Shown: one piece after another, positions 53,448-63,465 of the stretch
Position numbering within the stretch: the stretch's first letter is position 1
Layout of the letters: each line of letters opens with the position of its first letter
Source of the DNA: Denitratisoma sp. DHT3
GTDB taxonomy: Bacteria > Pseudomonadota > Gammaproteobacteria > Burkholderiales > Rhodocyclaceae
DNA length: 64,000 bases
Reading direction: 5' to 3'
NCBI RefSeq assembly: GCF_007833355.1
Contig: NZ_CP020914.1
Coordinates: forward strand, 1,288,047 to 1,352,046
Notes under the pieces: model-generated
Told to the model about the DNA's origin: nothing
Database searches by the model: none
Seen by the model: the letters and a program-made list of their open reading frames with translations, nothing else
Made by a program: the position numbers and the translations under genes

Positions 53448-54251
53448 ATGCACAGCCGCAACACCCACGCCATACCGGACGTCCAGAATTTCGCGGATTC
53501 GCGGGAACTCCCCATCAACAAGGTGGGGATCAAATCCATCCGCCACCCCGTCAAGGTGCTCGACAAGAGCGAGGGCATCCAGCACACGGTGGCCACCTTC
53601 AACATGTACGTCGGCCTGCCCCATAACTTCAAGGGCACCCACATGTCGCGCTTCGTGGAGATTCTGAACTCCCAGGAACGGGAGATTTCGGTCGAGAACT
53701 TCGAGTCGATGCTGCGCGACATGGTGCAGAAACTGGAAGCGGAAACCGGCCACGTCGAAATGACCTTCCCCTACTTCATCCGCAAGGAGGCGCCGATTTC
53801 CGGCGTCGCCAGCCTGATGGACTACGAAGTCACCTTCATCGGCGAAATCCTGGCCGAGGGCCGCTATCGGCAATCCATCAAGGTGCTGGTGCCGACCACC
53901 AGCCTGTGCCCCTGCTCGAAGAAGATTTCCGAGCGCGGCGCCCACAACCAGCGCTCCCACGTCACCATCACCGCCACCACCAATGCCCTGGTCTGGATCG
54001 AGGAACTGGTGCGCATGGCCGAGGATCAGGCCTCCTGCGAATTGTTCGGACTGTTGAAGCGTCCCGACGAAAAGTACGTCACCGAGCGTGCCTATGACAA
54101 TCCCAAGTTCGTCGAGGACCTGGTACGGGACGTGGCGGCGGCCCTCAATGCGGAACCCCGCATCGACGCCTATGTGATCGAGGCGGAGAACTTCGAGTCG
54201 ATCCACAACCATTCGGCCTATGCGCTGATCGAGCACGACAAGCAGCAATAA
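53448..54251 (+). CDS. folE2: GTP cyclohydrolase FolE2 (type IB)
   Basis: The 267-residue protein has family motifs [23 protein letters not shown] (metal-site Cys), [12 protein letters not shown] and a C-terminal [15 protein letters not shown]. It makes 7,8-dihydroneopterin triphosphate for folate and, with QueG in this window, fits queuosine biosynthesis. FolE2 works with Mn rather than Zn and is often Zur-controlled; no clear Zur box is visible. ATG 53448 matches the family N terminus. Confidence 0.95.
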   Translation: MHSRNTHAIPDVQNFADSRELPINKVGIKSIRHPVKVLDKSEGIQHTVATFNMYVGLPHNFKGTHMSRFVEILNSQEREISVENFESMLRDMVQKLEAETGHVEMTFPYFIRKEAPISGVASLMDYEVTFIGEILAEGRYRQSIKVLVPTTSLCPCSKKISERGAHNQRSHVTITATTNALVWIEELVRMAEDQASCELFGLLKRPDEKYVTERAYDNPKFVEDLVRDVAAALNAEPRIDAYVIEAENFESIHNHSAYALIEHDKQQ

Positions 54252-54259
54252 ACCCACCG

Positions 54260-54288
54260 GACGGGCCCCCGCAGCGACGGGGGCCGTC
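54260..54288 (+). terminator. GC-rich hairpin after folE2
   Basis: GACGG-g-CCCCCG (54260-54271) pairs with CGGGGGCCGTC (54278-54288) with one bulged G. It lies eight bases past the folE2 stop. A U tract is missing, so termination may be partial. Confidence 0.55.
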
Positions 54289-54317
54289 ATCTGATTCCAC
54301 AGCCAGGCACGCCCGTC

Positions 54318-55874
54318 ATGAATCAGCCCGCTCCCGTCATCAAGCCGGCCGCCACCGTGATCCTCGCCCGCGACACCGAGCACGGGCTGGAAGTGTTCAT
54401 GATGCGGCGGACCCAGAAAGCGGCATTTGCCGCCGATGCCTACGTTTTTCCGGGCGGCGCCCTCGACGCGGAGGATCACGATCCATTCTGGAACCAGCCG
54501 GAATACGGCCTGGACAGCGCGGAGGCGAACCGCATCCTGAAGGTCGATGGCGGAGGCCTGGGCTACTGGATTGCGGCGATCAGGGAATGTTTCGAGGAAT
54601 CGGGTCTGCTGTTGGCGCGCGACAGCGGCGGGCGGATGCTCGACCTGGATACGCCCGCCCTGGCCGCCGAATACGATGGTCTGCGCCAGCGCCTCAATGG
54701 CGGCGACCTGAAATTCATCGATCTGTGCCAGCAGCGCCAGTTGCATCCGGCCCTCGACCATCTGGCCTACCTGAGCCGCTGGGTCACCCCTCCCGATGCG
54801 CCACGCCGTTTCGACACGCGCTTTTTTGTCGCGGTCGGCCCCACGGCGCAGACCGCCTCGCATGACAATCAGGAAACCGTGGATCACCTGTGGATCTCGC
54901 CCCATGAGGCGCTGATCGGCCAAGGCCAGGGCAAGATGATGATGGTCTATCCCACCATCGCCACCCTCCAGATGCTGGCGCTCTTCCCCAATACCGACGC
55001 GCTGATGGCCTACGTCCGCGCCAATGGCGGCGCCGAGCGTACCAGCGACATTTCCTATTTCGTCCCCCACCCGCTCTCGTGCCGCATACGCCGCCTCACC
55101 GCCAACAACGCGGGCGTCATGACCGGGCCGGGCACCAACACCTACCTGGTCGGTGGCAACGACGACATCACAGTGATCGATCCGGGCCCGGACATCGACT
55201 TTCATGTCGACAACATCGTGACCCGTGCCGGTGGCACGATCCGCCGCATCCTGGTGACCCATACCCACCCCGATCACTCCCCTGCCGCGGCGCGCCTCAA
55301 GGCCCGGACGGGAGCCGAAGTGCTGGGCATGGCGGCGCCGGCGGGCGGCTATCAGGACCGGACCTTCCAGCCCGACCGGCTGCTGCGCCATGGCGAGCGC
55401 ATCCCCGTCGGCGACGCCACGCTGCGGGTGATCCACACGCCGGGACATGCGTCCAATCACCTCTGCTATCTGCTGGAAGAGGAAGGCGCCCTGTTCACCG
55501 GCGACCACATCATGCAAGGCTCGACGGTGGTGATCTCCCCCCCGGACGGCGACATGGGGGATTACCTGGCTTCCCTGAATCTGCTGCTGCAGGAGGATCT
55601 CCGCCGCATCCTGCCGGCCCACGGGCTGGTGATCGAGGACCCCGCGGCGGCCATTCGCGGCCTGATCACCCACCGCCTGCAGCGCGAAGCCAAGGTGCTT
55701 GGCGCCCTGGAGGCCGGCGGCGCCACGCTCGATCAGTTGCTGCCGCGGGTCTACGATGACGTACCGGCGGTGCTCCATGGTCAGGCCCGTCAATCGTTGC
55801 TGGCCCACCTGCAGAAACTCGCGGCCGAGGGACGGGCCAGGGAATCGACCGCAGCCGAATGGGTGCTGACCTGA
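54318..55874 (+). CDS. Nudix hydrolase - metallo-beta-lactamase fusion protein
   Basis: The 518-residue protein has an N-terminal Nudix domain (about 10-235; Nudix box GGALD...AIRECFEESGLLL) and a C-terminal MBL domain (about 255-430; THTHPDHSPAA, GDHIMQGS, ILPAHG) with a helical tail resembling LACTB2. Relatives in proteobacteria share this two-domain order. The fusion suggests sequential hydrolysis of a nucleotide or CoA-type substrate; the substrate is unknown. It follows folE2 by 66 bases. Confidence 0.85.
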   Translation: MNQPAPVIKPAATVILARDTEHGLEVFMMRRTQKAAFAADAYVFPGGALDAEDHDPFWNQPEYGLDSAEANRILKVDGGGLGYWIAAIRECFEESGLLLARDSGGRMLDLDTPALAAEYDGLRQRLNGGDLKFIDLCQQRQLHPALDHLAYLSRWVTPPDAPRRFDTRFFVAVGPTAQTASHDNQETVDHLWISPHEALIGQGQGKMMMVYPTIATLQMLALFPNTDALMAYVRANGGAERTSDISYFVPHPLSCRIRRLTANNAGVMTGPGTNTYLVGGNDDITVIDPGPDIDFHVDNIVTRAGGTIRRILVTHTHPDHSPAAARLKARTGAEVLGMAAPAGGYQDRTFQPDRLLRHGERIPVGDATLRVIHTPGHASNHLCYLLEEEGALFTGDHIMQGSTVVISPPDGDMGDYLASLNLLLQEDLRRILPAHGLVIEDPAAAIRGLITHRLQREAKVLGALEAGGATLDQLLPRVYDDVPAVLHGQARQSLLAHLQKLAAEGRARESTAAEWVLT

Positions 55875-55956
55875 GTTTTCCGATTTAGATTAATAACCAT
55901 GTTGTCATGATACTTTTCGGCTATGATGCAGCCGAACCGGTAAGCGCGCCCGCATC

Positions 55957-57129
55957 ATGCTGAATTCGCAGTTATCCCGCCTCTGGCTCAAGGTCTGGGC
56001 CGTTGCCTTCACGGAGATGAGTAGCCAGGAGATATCCTGGCTGCTGCGCCCAGGGGGGCATATCTCGCTGCTGTCCTCCCGCCGCAGCGGCATGATCATC
56101 TCGCGGGTGCGACTGATCGCCCTGCTGTTCGCCGTCCTCACGCCACTTTGGAGCCTGCTCGACATCTGGGCCTTTCCGCCCGAAACATGGCACGGCCTGG
56201 TGGCGATGCGGCTATTCTCGACCATCGCCTTTGCCGCGCTGGTAATCGCCCTGCGTCGTTCCAACGGCATGGTCCATGCCTATCGGGCGATGGGTTTCCT
56301 GCTCGCGGTCCCGACGACCTTCTTCCTGTTTTCCTATCTGCACATGGCCCAGTTCAATCTGAGCGGGTTGCAGGAAGCGTTCGCCGTCGGCTACGCCTAC
56401 CTCCCTTTCGTCATGCTGGCGGGCCTTTCGGTCTTCCCATTGACGGCCGCCGAGAGCCTGGGATTCGCCGCACCGATGCTGCTGGCGCAAATCGCCGCGG
56501 CCGGCTTCAACCTGCCCATCCTGCATTGGCCCACCTTTGCCGCCTCCTTCTGGCTGCTGATGCTGATCACCGCGGTTTCCGTGCTGGCCGGGCTTTCCCA
56601 ACTGGCCTTCATGATCGTGCTGGTGCGGGAAGCCATGCGCGACAGGATGACGGGCTGCTTCTCCCACACCAGCGGCGAGGAGCTGCTGGAGCTGCAATTC
56701 ATCATCTCCACCCGCAGCGGAACGCCTCTTTCCCTGGTGTTCATCGACCTTGACCATTTCAAGCAGATCAACGACCAGTATGGCCATGAAGCCGGCGACC
56801 GGATCCTGACCAAAGCGGCGGAGTCCATCCGCGGTTGCCTGCGCACCGGAGACATTCTGGTGCGCTGGGGAGGCGAAGAGTTCGTGCTGATCATGCCCAA
56901 TACCGATGCGGTTCAGGCCACCATCGCCATGGAGCGGGTACGCGGTATCGGCCTGGGCGACCGCCCGGACGGGACGCCGGTCACGGCCAGCATCGGGATT
57001 GCCGAGCGCACGACCGACACCGTCGGGCAATGGCGGGAGCTGGTGGAAAAAGCGGACTCGCGCATGTATGAAGCCAAGCATGGCGGAAGGAACCGTGTGG
57101 TTGGTCCCACAGCCATGGAAACCCACTGA
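55957..57129 (+). CDS. Membrane diguanylate cyclase (GGDEF)
   Basis: The 390-residue protein has a helical N-terminal region with about six membrane segments (residues 45-215) and a C-terminal GGDEF domain with active site GGEEF (305-309). An inhibitory RxxD site (RTGD, 296-299) lies five residues upstream, so c-di-GMP feedback is expected. It synthesises c-di-GMP from GTP. The membrane part suggests a sensor. It converges on the metallo-hydrolase gene. Confidence 0.92.
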   Translation: MLNSQLSRLWLKVWAVAFTEMSSQEISWLLRPGGHISLLSSRRSGMIISRVRLIALLFAVLTPLWSLLDIWAFPPETWHGLVAMRLFSTIAFAALVIALRRSNGMVHAYRAMGFLLAVPTTFFLFSYLHMAQFNLSGLQEAFAVGYAYLPFVMLAGLSVFPLTAAESLGFAAPMLLAQIAAAGFNLPILHWPTFAASFWLLMLITAVSVLAGLSQLAFMIVLVREAMRDRMTGCFSHTSGEELLELQFIISTRSGTPLSLVFIDLDHFKQINDQYGHEAGDRILTKAAESIRGCLRTGDILVRWGGEEFVLIMPNTDAVQATIAMERVRGIGLGDRPDGTPVTASIGIAERTTDTVGQWRELVEKADSRMYEAKHGGRNRVVGPTAMETH

Positions 57130-57191
57130 GCTCGCCTCCATATCCAGTCTCGGCCTCCGCATGGGCGAGGTTGAATTGCATCCGGCGCCCG

Positions 57192-58082
57192 CTACGGATC
57201 GATTTCCAGGCCCTCGTAGGCCAGCAGGATCTCGGGGTCATCGGCTTGGGCCGGATGGCGGTCAAGGAACTCGCCAAACACCTGTTCCAGGCTGTCGTCG
57301 GAGCGCGTCGGCTCGTGGTGGGTACATACCAGCCGCTTGACTCCCGTGCGCCGCGCCAGCGCGATCGCATAGTCGAAAGTGGAATGTCCCCAGCCACGCT
57401 TGGATGTCCGGTACTCGCTCTCGGTGTAGGAACAGTCGAGCACCAGCACATCCACCCCGCGAATGACGTCGTCCATCGCCTGCTGCTTCTCGTCCACCAT
57501 GGCCTGATACTCGGCGTAACCTTCGTCGCCCGGCTCATAGATGTTGTACCACGGCTCATGGTCGCCGCTGAAGAAGAACGACTTGCCGTTGCAGTCGATG
57601 CGGTAGCCGAAATCGATGACCGGGTGGTTGAGCAGAGTGCTGGTCACCCGGGCGTCGCCCACCACGACGGTCTCACCGATACCCAGCGTGCGGTATTCAA
57701 TGCCGGCCTTGAGCTCGGCTTCGCGGATCGGGAAGTAGCTGTACTGCATCTGCACATCCATCGCCTGGTCGATCCCCTGGCCGCTGACGATGTCGAAGGC
57801 GCCGTAGATGCGAATCTGGTTCCCCGGAATGAAGAATGGCGTGAAGAACGGCAGGCCGTGGATGTGGTCCCAATGGGTATGGGTGATGAAAATATGCGGC
57901 GATACCGGCAAGCGGCTCAACAGCGACTGAGCGAGGGGGAAGATGCCGCTGCCGGCGTCGAGGATGATCAGCTCGTCATCATCGGTGCGCACCTCGATGC
58001 AGGTGGTGTTTCCCCCGTAGCGCAAGGTGGAGGCGCCCGGTACCGGGATCGAACCACGCACGCCCCAGAATCGAACCTTCAC
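57192..58082 (-). CDS. MBL-fold metallo-hydrolase, PhnP/RNase Z-like
   Basis: The 296-residue protein starts VKVRFWGVRGSIPVPG and has THTHWDHIHG (His68, His70, Asp72, His73), later HPVIDFGYRI, GDHEP and THHEP, the full ligand set. Relatives cleave phosphodiesters, including cyclic nucleotides or RNA. The GTG start at 58082 overlaps the HDOD stop (58079-58081), so the two proteins are coupled. It may act in the same signalling process as the convergent diguanylate cyclase. Confidence 0.85.
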   Translation of the reverse strand: MKVRFWGVRGSIPVPGASTLRYGGNTTCIEVRTDDDELIILDAGSGIFPLAQSLLSRLPVSPHIFITHTHWDHIHGLPFFTPFFIPGNQIRIYGAFDIVSGQGIDQAMDVQMQYSYFPIREAELKAGIEYRTLGIGETVVVGDARVTSTLLNHPVIDFGYRIDCNGKSFFFSGDHEPWYNIYEPGDEGYAEYQAMVDEKQQAMDDVIRGVDVLVLDCSYTESEYRTSKRGWGHSTFDYAIALARRTGVKRLVCTHHEPTRSDDSLEQVFGEFLDRHPAQADDPEILLAYEGLEIDP

Positions 58083-58948
58083 TTCTCGCCGTCCACCGCC
58101 ACGAAGGTGCGAGCCTCGGCGATGATTTTCTCGAAATCGCCGAGCGCCGCCACGACCTTCGCCAGATCGTCGCCGAAACGCCGGGGCGCCGCCGGCATCT
58201 GATTCTTCCGATCCACCGGAATATCGTCGCCCAGTTCGTTGCCCCGGCAGATCTGGTCGGCGACGCGCAGGCAATCCATCATCGCCGAAGGCTCCGCCTC
58301 CTCCTGATGATGGTCGTGGATGCAGCCCACCAGGTGCTCGGGAAACTGCCAGCGCTTGGCCAGCATCGCGCCGACCACGCCATGATCGGCGCCGATGATT
58401 TGCCGTTCCGCCTGGTACAGGGGGAACCGGCCGGCCATCGACGCCTCCAGGGCCTCGCGAAACTCGTCCGCCAGGAACTGGGCGAAAACCACCTTGCCGA
58501 AATCGTGAAGAAGGCCGGCCACGTAGCAGTCGCCGGGATCGGCCTCTCCCTTGGCATAGATGGCGCAAAGCTGGCGCGCCGTCGCCGCCGTGGCCAGGGA
58601 ATGCACCAGATAGCGCTGGGTGTCGAAGCCCGCGGTGTTGGTCAGGGGCAGAATGCCCACCGCCGCGAAAGACAGGGAGAGGTTCTTGATCGTGTTGATG
58701 CCCAGGTAAACCACCGATTGGTTGATCGAAGTGATCTTGCTGGGCAAGCTGTAATAGGCCGAATTGATGACCTTGAGAATTTTCATGGTCATCACCGGAT
58801 CCTTCTCGATGACGGCGACAAGTTCTCGCGGCAGACAGTTGATGTTGCGCGTCAACTCAAGCACTTTCTGCACACTGCGCGGAAAGGCCGGCATCTTGTC
58901 GACCGCGACCATCAGCCGCCGTTCGAGTTCTGGACTTATCTGGCTCAC
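58079..58948 (-). CDS. HDOD domain protein
   Basis: The 289-residue protein has the HDOD pattern: PAFPRSVQKVLELTR, VIEKDPVMTMKILKVINSAYY, INQSVVYLGINTIKNL and GLLHDFGKVVFAQF. Such proteins are HD-type domains that often lack phosphodiesterase activity and take part in signalling; here HD is present in LLHDFGK. It is the first gene of the pair with the metallo-hydrolase and is divergent from cobA. Confidence 0.9.
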   Translation of the reverse strand: MSQISPELERRLMVAVDKMPAFPRSVQKVLELTRNINCLPRELVAVIEKDPVMTMKILKVINSAYYSLPSKITSINQSVVYLGINTIKNLSLSFAAVGILPLTNTAGFDTQRYLVHSLATAATARQLCAIYAKGEADPGDCYVAGLLHDFGKVVFAQFLADEFREALEASMAGRFPLYQAERQIIGADHGVVGAMLAKRWQFPEHLVGCIHDHHQEEAEPSAMMDCLRVADQICRGNELGDDIPVDRKNQMPAAPRRFGDDLAKVVAALGDFEKIIAEARTFVAVDGEK

Positions 58949-59059
58949 AGATCAAAAGGGACGTGGTAATTCTGTGCGATTATATGCCCTGTGCAGAAGT
59001 CATGACCGGTAGCGCTGCACACTGTCCGAACCCGGTCCGTCACTTGCAATGATTCAACC

Positions 59060-59836
59060 ATGTCCAATACTGTTTCCGTTGCCGCACCTGCCAAGCCGGG
59101 TACCGTATACCTGATCGGCGCAGGCCCCGGCAACCCGGACCTGCTCACGTTGCGCGGCGCCAATTTGTTGCAGACGGCCGACGTGGTGGTTTATGACAAT
59201 CTGGTATCCACCGCGGTTCTCGAGATGGCCCGCCCCGAGGCGGAACGGATATATGCCGGCAAGCAACGAGGCAACCATGCCCTGCCCCAGGATGAGCTGA
59301 ATCTGCTGCTGGTCTCCCTGGCCAAAACCGGCAAGCGGGTGGTGCGCCTCAAGGGTGGCGACCCCTACATCTTCGGCCGGGGCGGCGAGGAGGCCGAAAC
59401 GCTGGTCGAACATGGCATCCCGTTCGAAGTCGTGCCCGGCGTGACCGCCGCCGCCGGCGTGGCCTCCTATGCCGGAATCCCCCTCACCCACCGCGACTAC
59501 TCCCACGCCTGCGTCTTCGTCACCGGCCATCTGCGCGACGGCACCATGAATCTGGACTGGAAGGCCCTGGCCCGCCCCGGCCAGACGGTGGTGATCTACA
59601 TGGGTCTGCAGGGCCTGCCGGTTCTTTGCGCACAGATGATCGCCCACGGCCTGCCCCCGGAGTGGCCCGCGGCGATCGTGCAGCAGGGGACCACCAGCCA
59701 TCAGCGCACGGTCTGCGGCACGCTCGGCACTCTGCCTCGCCTGGCCGTCGACTCCGGCCTGCGGGCGCCGACCCTGATCATCGTCGGCGAAGTGGTGAAA
59801 CTGCGCGACAAGCTGGCCTGGTTCGAGAAGCGCTAG
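59060..59836 (+). CDS. cobA: Uroporphyrinogen-III C-methyltransferase
   Basis: The 258-residue methyltransferase has [53 protein letters not shown] and a SUMT-type C terminus (VVIYMGLQG). It adds two methyl groups to uroporphyrinogen III for siroheme or cobalamin. No CysG-type dehydrogenase domain is fused. Its stop forms CTAG with the stop of the convergent nudix gene. Confidence 0.93.
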   Translation: MSNTVSVAAPAKPGTVYLIGAGPGNPDLLTLRGANLLQTADVVVYDNLVSTAVLEMARPEAERIYAGKQRGNHALPQDELNLLLVSLAKTGKRVVRLKGGDPYIFGRGGEEAETLVEHGIPFEVVPGVTAAAGVASYAGIPLTHRDYSHACVFVTGHLRDGTMNLDWKALARPGQTVVIYMGLQGLPVLCAQMIAHGLPPEWPAAIVQQGTTSHQRTVCGTLGTLPRLAVDSGLRAPTLIIVGEVVKLRDKLAWFEKR

Positions 59837-60408
59837 CCCGGCTGGCCCGGTAGCGGCCACTCGCCGGAAAACGTCTTGTCGGCCCAGAGCAGCGCGGTGA
59901 TGGTCTTGGCATCGGTGATCTCGCCGTCCCGCACCGCGAGCAGCGCGTCGCCCAGGTTCAGTTCGGTCACCTCCAGATGTTCGCCGTGGTCGCGTTCGTG
60001 GCCGACATAGCTGAGGCCGTGGGCGAGGAAAATCTCGATGCGTTCGTCCGAGTAGCCGATGCAGGGATGCATGGTGCCCAGATGATGCCAACTGCGGGCC
60101 TTGTAGCCGGTTTCCTCGCGCAGTTCGCGGCGCGCGGTATCCAGGGGATGCTCGGCGGTATCGATCTTGCCCGCCGGCAGTTCCAGGAAGATGCGCCGCA
60201 GGGGGTAGCGGAATTGGCGCTCGAAGAGCAGCTTGCCATTGTCCAGCAGTGCCACGATGACCACCGCGCCGGGATGGGCGACCCATTCGCGCGTGGCTTC
60301 ATGACCGTCCGGCAGGCGCACGCGATCGCGGTGCACCCGCAATAGCCGCCCGGAAAAGACTTCCTCGCTCGACAGTTCGGTTTCGATCAGGTCCGCGTCC
60401 TTCATCAT
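59833..60408 (-). CDS. nudF: ADP-ribose pyrophosphatase-like Nudix hydrolase
   Basis: The 191-residue Nudix protein has AGKIDTAE...[13 protein letters not shown] (Nudix box) and a FLAHGLS region; its N-terminal extension matches the NudF family that hydrolyses ADP-ribose. It lies 72 bases downstream of the nuo stretch start on the minus strand? It is in fact upstream of nuoN's terminator and convergent with cobA, sharing the CTAG stops. Substrate assignment is by family only. Confidence 0.8.
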   Translation of the reverse strand: MMKDADLIETELSSEEVFSGRLLRVHRDRVRLPDGHEATREWVAHPGAVVIVALLDNGKLLFERQFRYPLRRIFLELPAGKIDTAEHPLDTARRELREETGYKARSWHHLGTMHPCIGYSDERIEIFLAHGLSYVGHERDHGEHLEVTELNLGDALLAVRDGEITDAKTITALLWADKTFSGEWPLPGQPG

Positions 60409-60426
60409 CGCCTCACCAAAATAACT

Positions 60427-60463
60427 CGGGCGGCAACCGGGATGCGCGTCCCGGTGCCGCCCG
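60427..60463 (-). terminator. Hairpin terminator after nuoN
   Basis: CGGGCGGCA-a-CCGGGA (60427-60442) pairs with TCCCGG-TGCCGCCCG (60449-60463), a 15-pair stem with one bulge. The minus-strand transcript then reads UUAUUUU. It separates the nuo operon from the nudix gene. Confidence 0.75.
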
Positions 60464-60480
60464 TCATGTCCCGCCGAAGA

Positions 60481-61956
60481 TCAGAGCGACCGCGCCAGTG
60501 CGTATTGGCAGATGCCGATCAGGGACTGCGGGAAGATGCCCAGCAAGGCCACCGCCAGACCGTTGGCGGAAAGCAGCAGGCGCACGTCCATCCCCGCCTG
60601 GATCGGCATCGCATTGGCCGGCGGCGCGTCGAAATACATGTATTTGACCACCCGCAGGTAGTAGAACGCACCCACCAGGGAGAGCAGCACGGCGAACACC
60701 GCGATGCTCATGTGGCCGGTGGCGATCACGATCGCCAGCACCGAGAACTTGGCGAAGAAACCGATGAAGAACGGAATCCCGGCCATCGAGAACATCAACA
60801 CCAGCATCATCGCGGCGAACCAGGGACTGCGCTTGTTGAGCCCCTTGAAGTCCTCCAGTTCCTCGGACTCGAAACCGTTGCGCGACAGCAGCAGGATCAT
60901 GCCGAAGGTGGCCAGGGACATCAGCACGTAGGCGGTGGTGTAGTACATGGCGGTGGTGTAGGCGGCGAAGGCCGGCGCGCGGTTGTCGCCGACCACGCCG
61001 CTGACCAGCGCCAGCAGCATGAAGCCCATGTGGGAGATCGCCGAATAGGCCAGCATGCGCTTCAGGTTGGTCTGGGCGATGGCGGCCAGGTTGCCCAGGG
61101 CGATGGACAGCACCGCCATGATCAGCAGCATCGACTGCCACTGCTGCGCCAGCTCGAACAGGCCATAGACCAGCAACCGCATGGCCAGCGCGTAGGCGGC
61201 GAACTTGGGTGCGGAACCGATGAACAGCGTGATCGCGGTGGGTGCGCCGTGATAGACGTCCGGAATCCACATATGGAACGGCACCACGCCGAGCTTGAAG
61301 CCGATGCCGGCGACCAGGAACACCAGGCCGAACACCAGCACCGTCTTGTTGCCCGCGCCGTTGTAGATCGACTGGGCGACGACGCCGACCTCCAGCGAGC
61401 CGGTGGCGCCATAGATCATGGACATGCCGTAGAGCAGCAGCCCGGAAGCCAGGGCGCCAAGAACGAAGTACTTCATCGCCGCCTCGGTGGCGCGCACCGA
61501 ATCCCGATCGATGGCCACCAGTGCGTAGAGCGACAGCGACAGCAGCTCGATCCCCAGGTACATGGTGAGGAAGTGGGACGCCGAGATCATCACCATCATC
61601 CCCAGCGTGGCGAGCAGCACCAGCAGGTAGAACTCGCCCTTGTCCAGGTTGCGCACCGCCAGGTAGCTGCGGCTGTACACCAGCACCACGATCACGGCGA
61701 GGTAGGTGAACAGCTTGAGCAGATCACCCAGGGTGTCGTCGACGAACATGTTGCTGAAGGTCAGCACCGTCTGGTCGTTGGCGGTCAGCACGGTGATCGC
61801 GGCGCATCCCACCAGCGTCAGCACGGTCAGCAGGCCGACGATCCAGCGGCGCTGGCCGGCAACCAGGTCGACGAAGAGGATGATGCCCGCCATGATGAGC
61901 AGGAAAATTTCCGGCGCGGCCGGATAGAGATCAGGGGCGACAAAATTGTTCAACAT
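60481..61956 (-). CDS. nuoN: NADH-quinone oxidoreductase subunit N
   Basis: The 491-residue, 14-helix antiporter-like subunit of complex I has the family pattern [21 protein letters not shown] (residues near 300) and [19 protein letters not shown]. It is the last gene of the nuo operon seen here, after nuoM by 17 bases. Proton translocation is its role. Confidence 0.96.
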   Translation of the reverse strand: MLNNFVAPDLYPAAPEIFLLIMAGIILFVDLVAGQRRWIVGLLTVLTLVGCAAITVLTANDQTVLTFSNMFVDDTLGDLLKLFTYLAVIVVLVYSRSYLAVRNLDKGEFYLLVLLATLGMMVMISASHFLTMYLGIELLSLSLYALVAIDRDSVRATEAAMKYFVLGALASGLLLYGMSMIYGATGSLEVGVVAQSIYNGAGNKTVLVFGLVFLVAGIGFKLGVVPFHMWIPDVYHGAPTAITLFIGSAPKFAAYALAMRLLVYGLFELAQQWQSMLLIMAVLSIALGNLAAIAQTNLKRMLAYSAISHMGFMLLALVSGVVGDNRAPAFAAYTTAMYYTTAYVLMSLATFGMILLLSRNGFESEELEDFKGLNKRSPWFAAMMLVLMFSMAGIPFFIGFFAKFSVLAIVIATGHMSIAVFAVLLSLVGAFYYLRVVKYMYFDAPPANAMPIQAGMDVRLLLSANGLAVALLGIFPQSLIGICQYALARSL

Positions 61957-61973
61957 GTATCTCTCGCGCGCCG

Positions 61974-63449
61974 TTACATCAGTTTGCTGACAGCCACGTG
62001 CTTCAGCAGATTATCCACTGAGGCATGCATGACGTCGGTGAAAGGGAAGGGATAGAGGCCCATGGCCAGCACACAGACGGCCAGGATGCCCAGCACCAGG
62101 AACTCCCGGGAATTGAGGTCTTCCAGATGGGCCACGTGGTCGTTGGCCACCGCGCCGAACACCACCCGTTTGTACATCCAGAGCGTGTAGGCGGCGCCGA
62201 GGATCAGCGTCGTGGCGGCGGCGAAACCGGTCCAGAAGTTGAACTTGATCGCGCCCAGCGCCACCATGAACTCGCCGACGAAGCCGGAGGTGGCGGGCAG
62301 GCCCGAGTTGGCCATGGCGAAGAGCATGAACAACGCGGCGAACTTGGGCATGGTATTCACCACGCCGCCGTAGTCGGCGATCTGCCGACTGTGCATGCGG
62401 TCGTACATGACGCCGATGCAAAGAAACATCGCAGCGGAGACGAAGCCGTGGGAAAGCATCTGCACCAGCGCGCCTTCGACGCCGAGCTGGTTGAAGATGA
62501 AGAAGCCCAGGGTGACGAAGCCCATGTGGGAAATCGAGGAATACGCCACCAGCTTCTTCATGTCGGACTGGGCCAGCGCCACGAAGCCGATGTAGATCAC
62601 CGCGATCAGCGACAGCCCGATCATCATCGGCGCCAGGATGTGGGAGGCGTCGGGGACGATCGGCAGCGAGAACCGGACGAAACCGTAGGCGCCCAGCTTC
62701 AGGGCGATCGCCGCCAGAACCACGGAGCCGCCGGTCGGCGCCTCGACGTGGGCGTCGGGCAGCCAGGTATGGACCGGCCACATCGGCACCTTGACGGCGA
62801 AGGAAAGCAGGAAGGCGAGGAAGATCAGGATCTGGGGCGCCCGGTCGATCGGCAGCGCGTGCCAGTCGAGAATGCTGAAGCTGCCCGACTGCAGGAACAG
62901 GTAGATGAAGGCCAGCAGCATCAGCAGCGAGCCCAGCAGCGTGTAGAGGAAGAACTTGATCGCCGCGTAGACCCGGTTGGGGCCGCCCCAGATGCCGATG
63001 ATCAGATACATCGGAATCAGGCTGGCCTCGAAGAAGACGTAGAACAGCACGGCGTCGAGGGCCGAGAAGATGCCGTTCATCAGGCCGGACATGATGAGGA
63101 AGGCGCCCATGTACTGGGCCTGTTTTTCCTCGATCACCTCCCAGCCGGCCAGCACCACCAGCACGGTGATGAAGCTGTTGAGCAGCACGAACAGCATCGA
63201 GATGCCATCCACGCCGAGGAAATACTGGATGCGGAACGGCCGGATCCACGGCGCCTGTTCGACGAACTGCATCCCGGCCTGGGCCGAGTCGAAGCCCAAA
63301 TACAGGGGAAGTGTGACGACGAAGCCGGCCACGGCCACGAACAGCGCCAGCCAGCGGGCCAATGCCCGACGCTCGGATCCGACGGCGAACACCGCCAGCG
63401 CGCCGAGGATGGGCACCCAAATGGCCAGACTCAACAGGTGGGAACTCAT
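61974..63449 (-). CDS. nuoM: NADH-quinone oxidoreductase subunit M
   Basis: The 491-residue antiporter-like complex I subunit has the conserved [32 protein letters not shown] and [18 protein letters not shown] segments. It is part of the membrane proton-pumping arm. It follows nuoL by 16 bases. Confidence 0.97.
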   Translation of the reverse strand: MSSHLLSLAIWVPILGALAVFAVGSERRALARWLALFVAVAGFVVTLPLYLGFDSAQAGMQFVEQAPWIRPFRIQYFLGVDGISMLFVLLNSFITVLVVLAGWEVIEEKQAQYMGAFLIMSGLMNGIFSALDAVLFYVFFEASLIPMYLIIGIWGGPNRVYAAIKFFLYTLLGSLLMLLAFIYLFLQSGSFSILDWHALPIDRAPQILIFLAFLLSFAVKVPMWPVHTWLPDAHVEAPTGGSVVLAAIALKLGAYGFVRFSLPIVPDASHILAPMMIGLSLIAVIYIGFVALAQSDMKKLVAYSSISHMGFVTLGFFIFNQLGVEGALVQMLSHGFVSAAMFLCIGVMYDRMHSRQIADYGGVVNTMPKFAALFMLFAMANSGLPATSGFVGEFMVALGAIKFNFWTGFAAATTLILGAAYTLWMYKRVVFGAVANDHVAHLEDLNSREFLVLGILAVCVLAMGLYPFPFTDVMHASVDNLLKHVAVSKLM

Positions 63450-63465
63450 CGCTTCCTATCTTTCC

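Noticed and set aside
58949..59059. Cobalamin riboswitch before cobA
   Set aside because: The leader is only about 110 bases and no B12-box-like sequence is seen.
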